64,000 bases of DNA from Dendrolimus kikuchii (Eukaryota; Arthropoda; Insecta; Lepidoptera; Lasiocampidae). Position numbers and translations under genes: made by a program. Below, one piece after another: positions 1 through 11,240 of the stretch. The DNA is taken from NCBI GenBank assembly GCA_019925095.2, contig CM034405.1, positions 11,929,401 to 11,993,400 of the forward strand, given 5' to 3'. Positions within the stretch are counted from its first letter, which is position 1, and every line of letters begins with the position of its first letter. The notes below the pieces were generated by a model that worked only from the letters and a program-made list of their open reading frames with translations, did not search any database and was not told the origin of the DNA.

Positions 1-1750
1 TCACAGGCCTGGTTCTGAGTTAAGTGAAGCAATATGTAACATTTAAGTGGGGGTTGCAGCGGTGCTGTAATCGTAAGTCATCGCCTTGCCCGACACTCGG
101 TATAGCACGCCAAGGAATTGCACACCGTGCCCATATATCACATAGTTTAAACAAGCGCTCTTTATGAGTACAGATACTCGGCTAACATGCATAACTTTGC
201 GATGTGGTATGGCGTTGTTTGATTAATGCTTTTAAGTCACTATGGAGGCACGACGGTTCCTATACAAGCCGAGATTACAAGCAAATTTACGAGGAGAATT
301 CTAATGGAAGTTTCTGATATTATTTCAAAGTTTTGGTTTCTAGATCAAAGTTCCATGGAAAAGACGTCGAGACGTTAACAAAGATAAAAAGTTTGAAAGT
401 AGATACTAGAAACTGAAAACCAAAGTACAATATAAAACTTTCTTTTCTAATAGTAAGATGAAAAATCTTTTGTACAATTTGTATTCAAAGTGAAAATTAT
501 AAGGACTATTTACGTAATTTTTCTTGTCTATTAAAATAGGACAAAATATTGGTATAAGAAATAATTGACTAATTCCGGGCTGAATAGCGACAAGGAAATT
601 CCTATTTATTAGTTTAGGAAGTCGTGGCAACTTAGCGGCTGAAGCGTAGGACGTTTTCCCTTTTACTCGAAATAATGTGTATATTTTAATGTGTAAAATT
701 TTACACTAAAATTCAGTTAAGCCTAAAACAGTTCGGTTTGCGTTCCGTTAATTCTGTTCATTCATTCATAATTAAATTTAGGTGGCTGGTCATAGACTAT
801 TGAGCTATAAACTTTTAAAAGACACACATAATAAGTTCGGCGCCAAATTATCTGTTCTGTTGTATTGTCTATGAGTTCCAAACGCTCCTTGTAGAAACAC
901 GGCAAAGTTTCTACTTAGAGAAATGTGATTATGTAACCAACTTTAAGGGAATTGCCTTACATGAACTTGCCAAACTTAATTGTTCTAGAATAAGCGGCTT
1001 AGATCTTAACTTTGCTTTTGTTTAATTTTTATATTAATATTTTGCAAATTAATTAAATAAGTTAAAGTGATATCAATAACTGGTACAGCCAGCTAACACG
1101 CAGAAAACTTTTTGAAATTCCTTAGTTTAAACAGGTAGCCTATATGCGAGTTGGACTTATAAATTAAAGATTCTTCTATCAGGCAAAGCCAATGCAAAAC
1201 CCACGAAGGCCATCGGACACTGCAAACTGGCCAACGAGAATCGTTAAGAGACCACCATTATGCGGGAAGGCTTCAACGACTCCAATTCCTGCCACCAGCG
1301 GGTATTGTAGTCGTGACTGTTATCCGACGAGTTGAAGCCGAGACAGAAGTTTTCCTTGAGGCCCCAACCTAGTGTTGGGTAGGACATGATAATAAAATAA
1401 TATTGTAAGAGTAACAAGACATTTTTTACTGAATCAGTACAATGTACGTACCACTTCAGATGAGACGAGGAGATTCGTACGGTTTGTAGCGGGGCGATAC
1501 ATTTGGAGCGATGAGGCCGGTGAGGCGGTGAGCGTCATTTCCTCATTTGTCCCATTCAAAACTTCTAGTTCGGAAATGTTCGTTAAAAATCGGATGAGAT
1601 CGGCCTCGGTCACCTTATTTTACAAGCAGTCGTAGTTGACATGTTATGTTGTCTCTCTTTGTCATGTGAATATCCGTAGAGGCGTTACTGTACTGTAGTA
1701 GAATAAGCCTCGTTCCGTTCTTCCTCTTAAGTTTGAGCCGTTAGTAGTAG
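1..1750. other. No recognised gene
   Basis: Mostly AT-rich with a more GC-balanced patch at 1180-1640 ('gaggccggtgaggcggtgag', 'gatgagatcggcctcggtca'). No long open frame, RNA gene or known repeat is apparent. Confidence 0.6.
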
Positions 1751-1754
1751 TAGC

Positions 1755-1935
1755 GCGACAAAAATTTTGAATAATAAAACTACGTTTTAAGCGCGGTCAT
1801 TTATTTAATTTTTGTTATTCGGTCGTTTCTGCCACTTTTCAGTAGCCATGATCATGGAAGATAAATTCAAGTGTCAATGAGTATTGTCAAAGTTTTATTT
1901 AGCCTACCGCCAATTTGTTCATTTTAATTATTTAA
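1755..1935 (+). repeat. Interspersed family B copy
   Basis: It reads 'taataaaactacgttttaag', 'gttattcggtcgtttctgcc', 'gtagccatgatcatggaaga' and 'gttttatttagcctaccgcc'. Confidence 0.55.
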
Positions 1936-2014
1936 TTTAGGCCCCCTGATTTTTTTCACATGTTTAAACGTATTGTACAAACTCGGATTTATTATAGTAT
2001 ATAGATTTCAGTTA

Positions 2015-2075
2015 TTTTTATAAATAGCTTCAATGTACAGACACGGCATGTTTAGAATTTTATAATATTATAACA
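2015..2075 (+). repeat. Interspersed family A, terminal block
   Basis: Only the terminal block is present: 'tagcttcaatgtacagacac', 'ggcatgtttagaattttat' and 'aatattata'. Confidence 0.5.
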
Positions 2076-2109
2076 GATTTTATATAATATAGAAATCTAT
2101 ATGAAGTGT

Positions 2110-3470
2110 ACCTCACTCGATGATACTGCTCGACTTTTCTTTCGAAGAATTTTTTAGTATAAAAAAAATATGTCACTTTTAATTAGATACACAAACATTT
2201 ATACGTGTACCAAATTTCATGTTATATCCCTAAGTAATTTCTTAGATAATTAACTGACAACGTACAGATACCTATGTGAGACAATAAGTGGTTTTTATTA
2301 CTTTGAAAAATTGGAAAGCTAAATACTTGTAGCGTAGGTATATTACATAATTTCAAATTTTGTTAAATATTGAATATCTTGGTTATACCGTTAGGCCGGT
2401 ACGTGGTGCACTGCCCCGTAAGACAGTGCCGGTCAGCCTCGCCCCCGTTATCTGAAAAGGGATGTCAAAGGCGAGACAGACAGTTATTAGGTAAAACGGG
2501 GTTGTGTAAAACGTGTGCTAATAAGTCCAGGACAGCGAGAGCCATGATCGTAAATTAAATAAACGAACAATCCTTCTGTATAATAAGTGTGCGCATTCTT
2601 GCAAATTTTATATATTAATAATAGACAATCTGTTTGTGTGTGATTTATAAATAAAAATATATAATATTTTCTTAAGTTTTCGCGACTTGTATACATAATA
2701 AAACTATACTTTAATTAGTGAAACGCGTGTAAGTTATTTGGGTACACACCATATACTTAAATCAATTTATTGACCACAACGCCATACCAGTCAAGGAGTC
2801 AGTCTATTTCCTTTTAAACCCTTTCTAAAGCAACCGCTCCTCTAATTTCCCCCTAAAACTTCGCAGTGAATACAGGAGAAATATAAAAAAGAGGCGTGAG
2901 AGACGACGTACGCCCGAAACGCTCGCCTGAATTAATAAGTGAAACACGAAATTTGAATTTAATGAAACAAGTTAGCAACGAGCAGCTGAGCGTGTATCGA
3001 TCGACGCCTTATAAGAAACGTACCGATACTGAATATTTAGCAACCGTTTGAATTAGCACTTAATTACGGAAATGTTTTGGAGCGTGATGTGAATTAAGTC
3101 GTTGATACTTGATACAAATACATGTCTATAATGTAAAAATATCAATCAATATATATTCTGTATTACTTCTATATCTTAGTCATATTGCAAAACCAACATG
3201 TTTCACAAACTTTTCTAATCCATCCCAAAGTTGTCTGCCAGAAATCGATTTTAGTGATAAGACCGCCTATGGTTTTCCGCACTTATATTTCTTGAACTGT
3301 ATCTTATTGTCCTGCAGTGAAGTAAATTTTATTATATTTTATTAAATGTATGGTAAAAACCACAAATATTATATATACTAGGTATTCTTGCAATAGAGTA
3401 CATATTCAAGGTGTTTGGGTTTGGAAACTGGGTCCGTGAGGGTCAAGTGTATGTGTAGTTTTTAAATATA
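2110..3470. other. No recognised gene
   Basis: Apart from the family B scrap at 2660, I see a GC-richer patch at 2390-2560 ('cagtgccggtcagcctcgcc') and another at 2880-2930 ('gacgacgtacgcccgaaacg'). Neither has a recognisable identity. Confidence 0.5.
2660..2715 (+). repeat. Interspersed family B, 5' fragment
   Basis: Only the opening is present: 'ataatattttcttaagtttt', 'cgcgacttgtatacataata' and 'aaactatactttaa'. Confidence 0.5.
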
Positions 3471-3473
3471 AAT

Positions 3474-4190
3474 ATACATACATACATACATACATAACTT
3501 CACGCCAGTTCCCTCGCGGGGTAGGCACGAACAACAGAGTGCCATTTAGGCTTATTCTTACACACCTCACTTGCCTCTTTGACATTCATAACTCTTGTCA
3601 TGCAAGCTCGTCTGTTCTTAAGGCTCCTGACATCACCTTCTGCTAGTACACGATCAATTTGATCATGGAAGGTGTGTCGTGGCCTTCCACGACTTCTGCA
3701 TCCATCCACTTTTGCATTGTATATCTGTTTAGTCATTCTTTCATCATGCATTCTTTCCACATGCCCGAACCACCGGAGCATTCCTTTCCTTACCTTCACC
3801 CCGACACTCTCTTTCAGACCAACTCTCTTTCTTACTTCGGTATTACGAACGCGGTCCGCGAGCGTCACTCCGCAGATTTTGCGCAGTGCTCGCATCTCGA
3901 CCGCGTTTACTTTACTTTCATGCTCTTTCTTCCATACCCAACTCTCGCTTCCATACGTGAGCGTAGGTACCAGCACCGCGTTGTGTACGGCGAGCTGGGC
4001 CTTCTGGCTGAGGTTCTTAGCGCCTAGAAGTTTACCTAACGCTCCATTCACACTATTCCCCAAATTCACTCTTCTTTCTATATCAGCGGTGTACCTTCCA
4101 TCCCTGCTAAAAGCACATCCAAGATATACAAACTCATTAACTTGCTCCAGCATAACATCATCGACCATTATCCTTGCATTCGTTCTGGTT
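3474..4190 (-). mobile_element. RTE-type LINE, 5'-truncated 3' end
   Basis: A minus-strand open reading frame (4168 down to 3500, 222 residues) encodes the region after the catalytic core of a non-LTR reverse transcriptase. Motifs include FVYLGCAFSRDGRYTADIE, VLVPTLTYGSESW, RALRKICGV and MLRWFGHVERM. This YLG / LTYGSE-W / R-x-GH-ER order is typical of RTE-like LINE polymerases of insects. The palm motifs lie further 5' and are missing, so the copy cannot move itself. The 3' end is a (CATA)n run (TATG on the element strand), matching the short-repeat 3' tails of RTE elements. There is no stop in the remaining frame, so the copy is probably young. A nearly identical copy is at 24545-25213. Confidence 0.85.
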
Positions 4191-4199
4191 ATATATAAA

Positions 4200-5425
4200 T
4201 ATATATAAATATAAATATAAATATGTATCTAATAAAGACCACAAGCGGCCGGAAGGACCGAGAATATCAAAGAATTGGTAAGGAATTGTTGCCAGCCAAA
4301 TAAGCCGTTGAACGACAGCGGTTTGATGGAACTGGCCCAGTATTTAAATTTTAATATAGGTTATGTGACTATTTTTAAAATAAAATCTAAACACTACTAA
4401 CATATTTCTTAGTAAAATGTATAGGTTTCAATTTTAATCTGGATATGATTTTATATAAAAAATTACTCGGCATTATAATATAGTATTAAGAAATAAAAAC
4501 GTAAGCAACGTTTGGATTGCGGGATATTGAGGCCTTAAGCCTCTAAAAAGAACTACCAAAAGGGATATACACTTACAGTTAAATAATTTTAAATTACAAT
4601 TTTCTCGTCGAACCGGAGCCAGGAAAACACGTAAAACTTATAATGACATGTCGTCACGTCTTGCTTGAACTATGGTAGCAAATAAACGTATTGACTCATC
4701 TATTTGAAATTTGTAATTAGCATATACTTTGAATGCAGGTAAATCAAACATTTATGTAAAATAACAAAACCTTTATATATAATTTCTAATCTAACTCGTG
4801 TCATTATATATCACTAAACTTTTTGATAGACATCTCCACATTATTATGCAAAGCTAAGATCATCGTGTTGTGCGCTTGAATTTTTTCGTAAATTTCCAAC
4901 AGTCTCCAAAGTAAGGTCGTTACTTCTAACGAGAGCCATAATCGTAAGCCCCTAGACACCAGATATATTTCTTGTCTGTAAAAAATCGTAAACTTCCTAA
5001 GTAACATAATATAAAATATGAGAGACGAAGTGCCAGTCTCTAAAGCTCTAAACAAACTCAATGATACATATATATATATATTATGATTTATTACGTAAGC
5101 TATGAAACATCAATGTTATAATTTATTAGCTTTAAGATGATTACAAAATTCTATGTGAAGATCTTAGATATGCTTTATATGGAAATTACTGTTGCTCGTG
5201 AAATATGCGTGTAAAAAGACTTGTGTAATTTGGAAAAGTCGTAACGTGTCTTTACGATATTTTAAGTTATTACTCACAGCGTATATAAATTCTATAGCTA
5301 TATATAACATACTGTTTATCAAAATGCTTACTAAAATTCGCAAATAACGATATTTAAGAGAGACAGTTTTTAACATGCTGAAATAAGGCAAAATTATTGC
5401 ATTAGATGTTGCTTCTTCGTATGAA
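4200..5425. other. No recognised gene
   Basis: AT-rich sequence with only short open frames. I see no motif worth naming. Confidence 0.6.
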
Positions 5426-5429
5426 TCTT

Positions 5430-5535
5430 TTTATTGCGGAGCTGGCAAAAAGGCAGATGACCTATCTTATAGAAAGTGGTTACCGTCGCCTACAGACGTC
5501 TGCAACACCAGGAATGCAGCTAGCGCTTCACCAGC
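5430..5535 (+). repeat. Interspersed family F, 5' fragment
   Basis: Only the opening part is seen: 'ggcagatgacctatcttata', 'gaaagtggttaccgtcgcct' and 'gtctgcaacacc'. Confidence 0.5.
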
Positions 5536-5569
5536 CTTTAGGATGGCATAAAGGAGTGGCGGACGTTTT

Positions 5570-5690
5570 CTGTGGTTGAGCGGACTAAGCCTTTGCCGGC
5601 CTACCTCATTGCCACGCAGAGGCTCTGGGTTCGATTCCTGGTATGGTAAAGGTCGGAAACGAATTTTCTCCGTTATTTACTATATCTGAA
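5570..5690 (+). mobile_element. tRNA-derived SINE
   Basis: An internal pol III promoter is visible: box A TGGTTGAGCGG (5573-5583) and box B GGTTCGATTCC (5628-5638). The body 'cggaaacgaattttctccgt' and 'tatttacta' is shared with the copy at 18380. The tRNA fold is not preserved, so this is a SINE and not a tRNA gene. Confidence 0.75.
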
Positions 5691-5911
5691 TTTTGTGTTT
5701 ATCTCTTTTTAGTGGCGCTTTTTCAATTCATCGAGTTTCAAATCAAAACGATTCTAAAGAAGTTTCACTTCAGAAATTTGAGAATCGGCCCACAAATGAC
5801 GGAGCGTTCGCGTAATGCTTATATTCTTACAGGATTATAGGTAAAATACAATATAAGTTAATTTTCCGTCATTGTACTAGTTTATAATTATAATGTATGT
5901 AAATAATGTAT

Positions 5912-6411
5912 TGTTAGTGTGGGACTCGAATTAAAATGCCGTTGGAATGACTATAGAGTTTATTAGAACTATACAAACACGTATAAAACAGGGACAAATA
6001 TACTGGATACAACCAGTAATACTGCACGAATCAATAACACGCGCAAAGTCCGTCATTATATCCCTAATCGAAAGTACTACACACGGCTTTCTAGTATCGT
6101 AATCGTCGCTTGACTGCCGATCTCTCCGTTCGGGCACCCATTTATACTTAGCTTACGACCGTGTAAACAATGATTTCCACGAATCACACCTGCGCCATTG
6201 TCGGCGCAATTCCTAGGAAAAACATAATTCTGCCCACCTGCGAACGGCTGTAAACAAGTACGATAACAATAGGCTATTGTCTAATTGCAATTTTTAAAAA
6301 CGAAGTAAGAAAAGAACTCCAAATTCGGAGGGTAATAAAACCGTGCTTTATGGCAGGCCGGTGTGTATTCACATTTGGTGTGCTTCGTGGAATTTTGGCT
6401 AAGTTGTAACA
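5912..6411 (-). mobile_element. Solo LTR (Gypsy-like), copy 1
   Basis: This 500-bp unit begins TGTTAG and ends GTAACA on the plus strand, flanked by a 4-bp direct repeat GTAT (5908-5911 and 6412-6415). Read on the minus strand it has a TATA box (AGTATAAATG near 6145-6153) and, downstream, AATAAA before the end. That gives the order promoter then poly(A) signal and sets the orientation. No internal retroelement genes adjoin it, so it is a solo LTR, probably left by LTR-LTR recombination. Three related copies follow (37834, 48768, 58179). Confidence 0.82.
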
Positions 6412-6929
6412 GTATTAATATTTTATCAATTAAATTTTCCACTTCACAGTTCATAAGTTAAAAAGAGGAAGATAAATTTCATGGATTTAGAAACAAATAG
6501 GTATCTCGCCGTAAACGGACTTAAATAAAAATTCTAAGAGAAGAAAATGATAATTGGGTCATTGTACTGTATAATTAACGTTTTTGTAATTTTAATGACA
6601 TTTCAAACAATCTATATTACTATGTAAACACGTCTTTATTTGAATTAAAAAACCTTGTTGTTATTTTATTCGCCACGATGGCAGGTATAGGATCTTAATC
6701 TGTATAGTCTAGCCCGATGCATTAAAATTTTGTTTTCATCTGACGCCAATCAACGGAATTCTTATGATACCTCGAAATGTCACATTCCACTACACAGTTC
6801 ATATTTCTCACAATCACACTAATAATTATAATCCAAAAATTATCAATATCTCACCAGTATTGTTCATTTTAAAGTGATATTACACATTTTTAGAAATTAA
6901 ATTAGCACAGAGCAACGCCAACCTTCGTT

Positions 6930-7530
6930 TACCGCCAAAATCTTCAAAGAGAAAAATCATAAATAAAAACATATACATAATGTTGTTCCATATCTATAAT
7001 ACTATAAAATTCTAAACATGCCGTGTCCGTACATTAAAGCTATTAAAAAAAAAACAAATGGAATAGATTATATAAACGATGGAGAACACGTTGCAATTTT
7101 TTTAGGATTTCTTGTCTGTTTGTTCGGGGTTCACGTAAAAACAACTGGGTTGATTTCGATGCGGTTTTCGTTGATCGACAGCTAATTCTTAGACTTAAAC
7201 TCTACGCTACTTTTTATCCTTAGAAACTCGCGGGAATTTCTCTGGGAATGATTTAAAATGGTCAGATTTAAAAAAAACGAATTCCAATGTGATTTTTTCT
7301 GATCGATAGCTTTAAGGTAATATAATATGTGCTATATTTTATCCCGGAAACCCCGCGGGAATTTTTCCGGGAGCGGTTTCAATTTTATCGGATGCATAAA
7401 GATTAGCTTATTCCGACACAGTTTCCACTAAAACGATAGGTTACATTTTTTTATTAAATGCTGAGATACTTTGTGTTCTGGGAGTTACAAGTCAAGTGTG
7501 GATGAAGTTACGGGCATATCCTAGTTTGAC
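6930..7530 (-). repeat. Interspersed family A, near-complete copy
   Basis: The minus strand runs from 'aactaggatatgcccgtaac', through 'tccgggataaaa', 'gaaaaccgcatcgaaatcaa' and 'tgaaccccgaacaaacagac', to the terminal 'cggcatgtttagaattttat' and 'agtattatagatatgg'. Its roughly 600-bp length and shared ends suggest a non-coding element. I see no long terminal inverted repeats. Confidence 0.6.
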
Positions 7531-8620
7531 ATATTATTTGTGGCCAGCACGAAGCAGTATTAAAGACATTACAAATTTATTGTTGGACATTCCAACATAT
7601 AATTTAAGCAACGGTAGTTTGGTATTAAACAGAAAGTGAAATAATTTTCTTAAGAATGCATAAGTAGTTGCCTTGTTCAAATCGGCAAAGACTGAAAAGT
7701 CTGCCCGGTACCGGCGGCACAGTTTTATAACCTCGAACGTGTAGGAGTTGATGCATTATTCAAGAGCTATAATTTCTGCTGTAGTCTCAGCTATGCGATT
7801 TATAGTCGCATCAAAGCGGTATAGTACCATAGGGACCAAGCGAATTGATCGTACCTGGATGTTTTGCTTTTAATGAAATATTTATGTAGCATACCTCTTA
7901 AGGGATTTAAGATTTATGCGGTATTCTTTAGGGAACAGGTGTACTTTCTTTTTACGGTGGGAATATAGCTTGATCAAATCATAAAAGGCCTTATACAACG
8001 TCCATACATGTAGTATCACTTTGTCGAATAAGTCATCACCATATACCATGCTTTTGACTTGTATGGAAGGAAAAGACATATTGTGCCGACCCAAAAGATT
8101 TCCTTTAAGATTTCAAGATACTGTATTGTATACCTATATTGTGTACGATTTGACACTTGATATTGGCAAGTCTGAGACACTTATCGCAATGTGAATCGCA
8201 AGTTACAAAAGCTCAAAGTATTTAAATATAACATAGAAAACAGGAGACAGGATCCAAGCTTTATACTTAGCAAATACACACACACACTGTTTATTTCTAA
8301 CTTAAGCAAACTACGCGTGTGTTATGTGTAAAATAATTTTGAAGGACTACTTTGGGACCAATCTAATAATATTTATACAAGTATCTTTCAATAGAATATA
8401 TTCGACGTTTCACATATATTCACAAACACACCTACATATTTTTCTGTCTTATTATAGTAATATACTTACAAGCTGCCTATTCATTAAGATTATTATTCTA
8501 GATCCATTTATTAAGATTTTAAAATCGGATAATGACAAAGCTGGATAAAAAAATGATCTTTTGGTCGTTTTAAAAACGATCTTTTTTCGATGCAGCTTCG
8601 CCATTATCCAGCTACTATGA
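7530..8620. other. No recognised gene; small fold-back at 8537-8613
   Basis: AT-rich. At the right end AGCTGGATAA (8539-8548) faces TTATCCAGCT (8604-8613), with a smaller 'ggtcgttttaaaaacgatc' fold-back inside. This sits at the edge of the family D copy. Confidence 0.5.
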
Positions 8621-8624
8621 CGAA

Positions 8625-9003
8625 AGTGATAAAAATGACGAAAACGATCACAATGACAAAAATGACCACAGGGCCACAATGACCAAAACGACCAAAATTA
8701 CAAAACCTATGCTGCTTTCTGGGATAACCTTTACATAAATCTATGCCTTTTCCGCGATAAAATGTATCCTATGTCCATAGTAGATATTGAACTTACATAT
8801 ATACTGAGTTTCAACCAAAGCGGTCCAATAGTATTTTCGTGTGAGCATTACAGAAAAATATAAAAATATTCTTCTATCCCTGGAATTATGCCATCTTGCG
8901 GGATATAAAGTATCCAATGTTCATCCTTGGTGTATTGTCCATTAATATTTCCGTGAAAGCGTAACAGACAAACAGAGTTACTTTCGCATTTATAATATTG
9001 ATT
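8625..9003 (-). mobile_element. Family D copy with a short nonamer array
   Basis: Read on the minus strand it matches the start of 13823-15701: 'taatattataaatgcgaaag', one TCTG, the 'accgctttggttgaaactcag' block, two 'tatccc' blocks and the sentence 'atgtaaaggttatcccagaaag'. It then runs into about 8-9 loose nonamers of the type (T)GGTCATTTT at about 8625-8690. It is a short-array sister of the expanded copy. Confidence 0.75.
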
Positions 9004-9224
9004 ACCTACATCATCGAACTCATTATATTATAATTTTGGAATAAATAATAAAATTAGAAGTGTGTTCATGACAAAAAAGGTTTTATTTTAGTTTTAATTT
9101 AAATATATTATATGTCATATTAGAAAAGTCATTAACAATAATTACAAACAAGTGTATGTTGTCAAGACTTGATAAATAGGTAAAACTTAACTAAATACTT
9201 ATAAATAAATTATTATAAAGTATG

Positions 9225-9565
9225 TAACAAATCGCTGCCAGAGGGAAGCGTGCCCAGAAGGCAGGCTGCATTGCCACGCTGTATGGCAATGCTGATTCGT
9301 TGCGCGAAATACGGACCAGCCTTCTGATCACGGGTGGTATCAAAGAGTTTTTTACAAATATCTTTGAAGAAACCCTTTGCCGATGGCCCACGGACCTAAA
9401 GCTTCAACTCCAAACGGCACAAATATGTAACTCCTTCCTAGGGTTCCATATTTGCGCCGTTTAACATCTTCAGCTATTGAAGCAGCGTTGCCAACCCCTA
9501 ACTTAGTCACTGGAAGAGGTGATGCCGCCAGAGTGTCAACGCATGTCGCGTCCCACACAAGCGGC
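9225..9565 (-). mobile_element. LINE polymerase C-terminal fragment, frameshifted
   Basis: On the minus strand the first frame reads WDATCVDTLAASPLPVTKLG and then KRRKYGTLGRSYIFVPFGVE followed by ALGPWAIG, stopping near 9352. After a frame change the sequence continues as FAQRISIAIQRGNAACLLGT. The phrases VWDATCVDTLA, FVPFGVE-x-LGPW and QRISIAIQRGNAA belong to a common reverse-transcriptase-associated C-terminal block seen in many animal genomes. Stops and the frameshift make it a pseudogene fragment. I recall the block but not its formal clade. Confidence 0.6.
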
Positions 9566-9569
9566 CTTC

Positions 9570-10740
9570 CCGACTTCTCTACATCATTATGTTAGCCTGC
9601 ATAATACTATAGTCCTTATGACTTAACATATTTATTTTACCCCAAACTTACTTGTAATCTACGTTATTAATAAGTTTATTTATTAGATAAGTATAAAGAT
9701 TAAATATTATTCAAACTTACGTACTGTTTGTATCATTCGTAAGGTAAAAATATAAAAAGTTTTTAAACATGGCTTTACGCTTTAAAAGAAATATTTGCTT
9801 TTAAACCCTACAACTTATAGCAAAAAACGTCGTCTAATAAGAACAAGGAAATGGAACAGCATCAATAACATCAAATAAAAAATTCAAACAACCCTCTCAT
9901 TAATATTTTACTTTGTCACAACCGAAATTAATTCTTAAATAAATTAAAACAAAGAAAAAAGTCCTTGACGAATTAATTAGAGCGAACAATGAATCAAACG
10001 CAAATTGGTTCGGTACAGTTAGAGGCACAAAACAAACGTCATATCGCTGCCGAGAGCGGTGTTTAATTGAAGCTGTCGACTATGAAATTCCGTTTAAATT
10101 GGATGTTGTTCCGTTGGCCACCGATTCCGCTATCAAGGACTAACTTGCCGAATATTCGAATGTTCCCCCTGTAATGACTACTAACCAGCCCGCTGGGTGG
10201 CGGACGACGGATGAACAGGGTTACCAGATGAATTCGACATAAATATCGAACAAGGAAATAAAGGAAGAGCAAGGCGAGAATTATTGGGATGGTGTGATTG
10301 CGGTTTCAAACATTTTTGCATAAAAATATAATATAAATTTAGAAACTAGTAGGTAGGAGGCTATTATAATGGTGTACAAAGGGCGGTCTTATAGTTAAAG
10401 AGCGATCTTTTCCAGACAACTCGTAACAAGACTAAATTAGAGCGGAAACGGCTATAGTGGTACACGTAATTTATCCTTAAAATTGGAGGAAAAATCCTTG
10501 TCATTTGTTAACCAAACCAAAATCAAATCAATTTTTTAAAACAATACTGAACCACACCAACACTATATCATACTGAACAGACGAGTGGTAATATACATAA
10601 TTATTGTTATTATAATTATATATGTAGTAGTCGAAGTACATACACATAATTATGATAGAATAAAAAATGGAATGGTATGCTTGTTTTGGGTGTCCAGGAG
10701 TTGCTGCGAGTCCCATACCAACTCTATTTGCCACCGAGCA
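9570..10740. other. No recognised gene
   Basis: AT-rich; a LINE-tail-like scrap on the minus strand at about 10340-10430 ('gtctggaaaagatcgctct') is the only thing I can point to. Confidence 0.5.
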
Positions 10741-11240
10741 GTGGTGTGTGCTTCAAGCTGTGGTATGAGCCTGGCAGGGTTGCCATGTGGTATGAGCGGA
10801 TGCTGCTCGTAGTTTTGAGGTAGTTGTAGTATTAAAACTACATTTTCCCAATGTGATTGATGTCTTTATTATTACGTTTAACAAAATTAAAGCCTTATAT
10901 ACTACATTTATGCTACGTGTGCTAATACTTAATTATTGTGCGCTGGCCCCCCTTACAATGAACAATACGAATGTTTACATACTACAAAGCATACACTCCT
11001 TACACAAAAGGAGCTGAAATATCGAATAAATCCGTTAAAAAAGGAACACATGGCAACCCTAGGGACAGCGCGAGTCGGCTCGATCATTTCGGCGTCGTTC
11101 GGGGGTTTACTTTCTACCGATAGTGAGAAGGGCCGATACGTAATTCGGTTTTGCGGTCTTCCCTTTTCAGTACGTGCTCCAGAACTATTGTTTTGTTTGT
11201 GCGACCGTAATTAGTGCCGTTTGTCATGTCGAGTTAGCGG
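10740..11240 (-). other. CpG-richer region, possible LTR or promoter
   Basis: Two things stand out in otherwise AT-rich DNA. On the minus strand a TATATAAG box near 10896 is followed about 30 nt later by AATAAAGACATC (10866-10877), as in an LTR. To its right, 11055-11240 is dense in CpG ('gcgcgagtcggctcg', 'ttcggcgtcgttcggggg', 'gcgaccg'). I could not set ends or a target duplication. An open plus-strand frame at 10936-11214 has no recognisable domain, and I do not call it a gene. Confidence 0.3.

Noticed and set aside
5570..5645. tRNA gene
   Set aside because: Box A and box B are present, but the arms do not fold as a tRNA and the same head plus body recurs elsewhere; it is a SINE. The tRNA-like GGTTCGAATCC at 59489 was dropped for lack of a box A partner.
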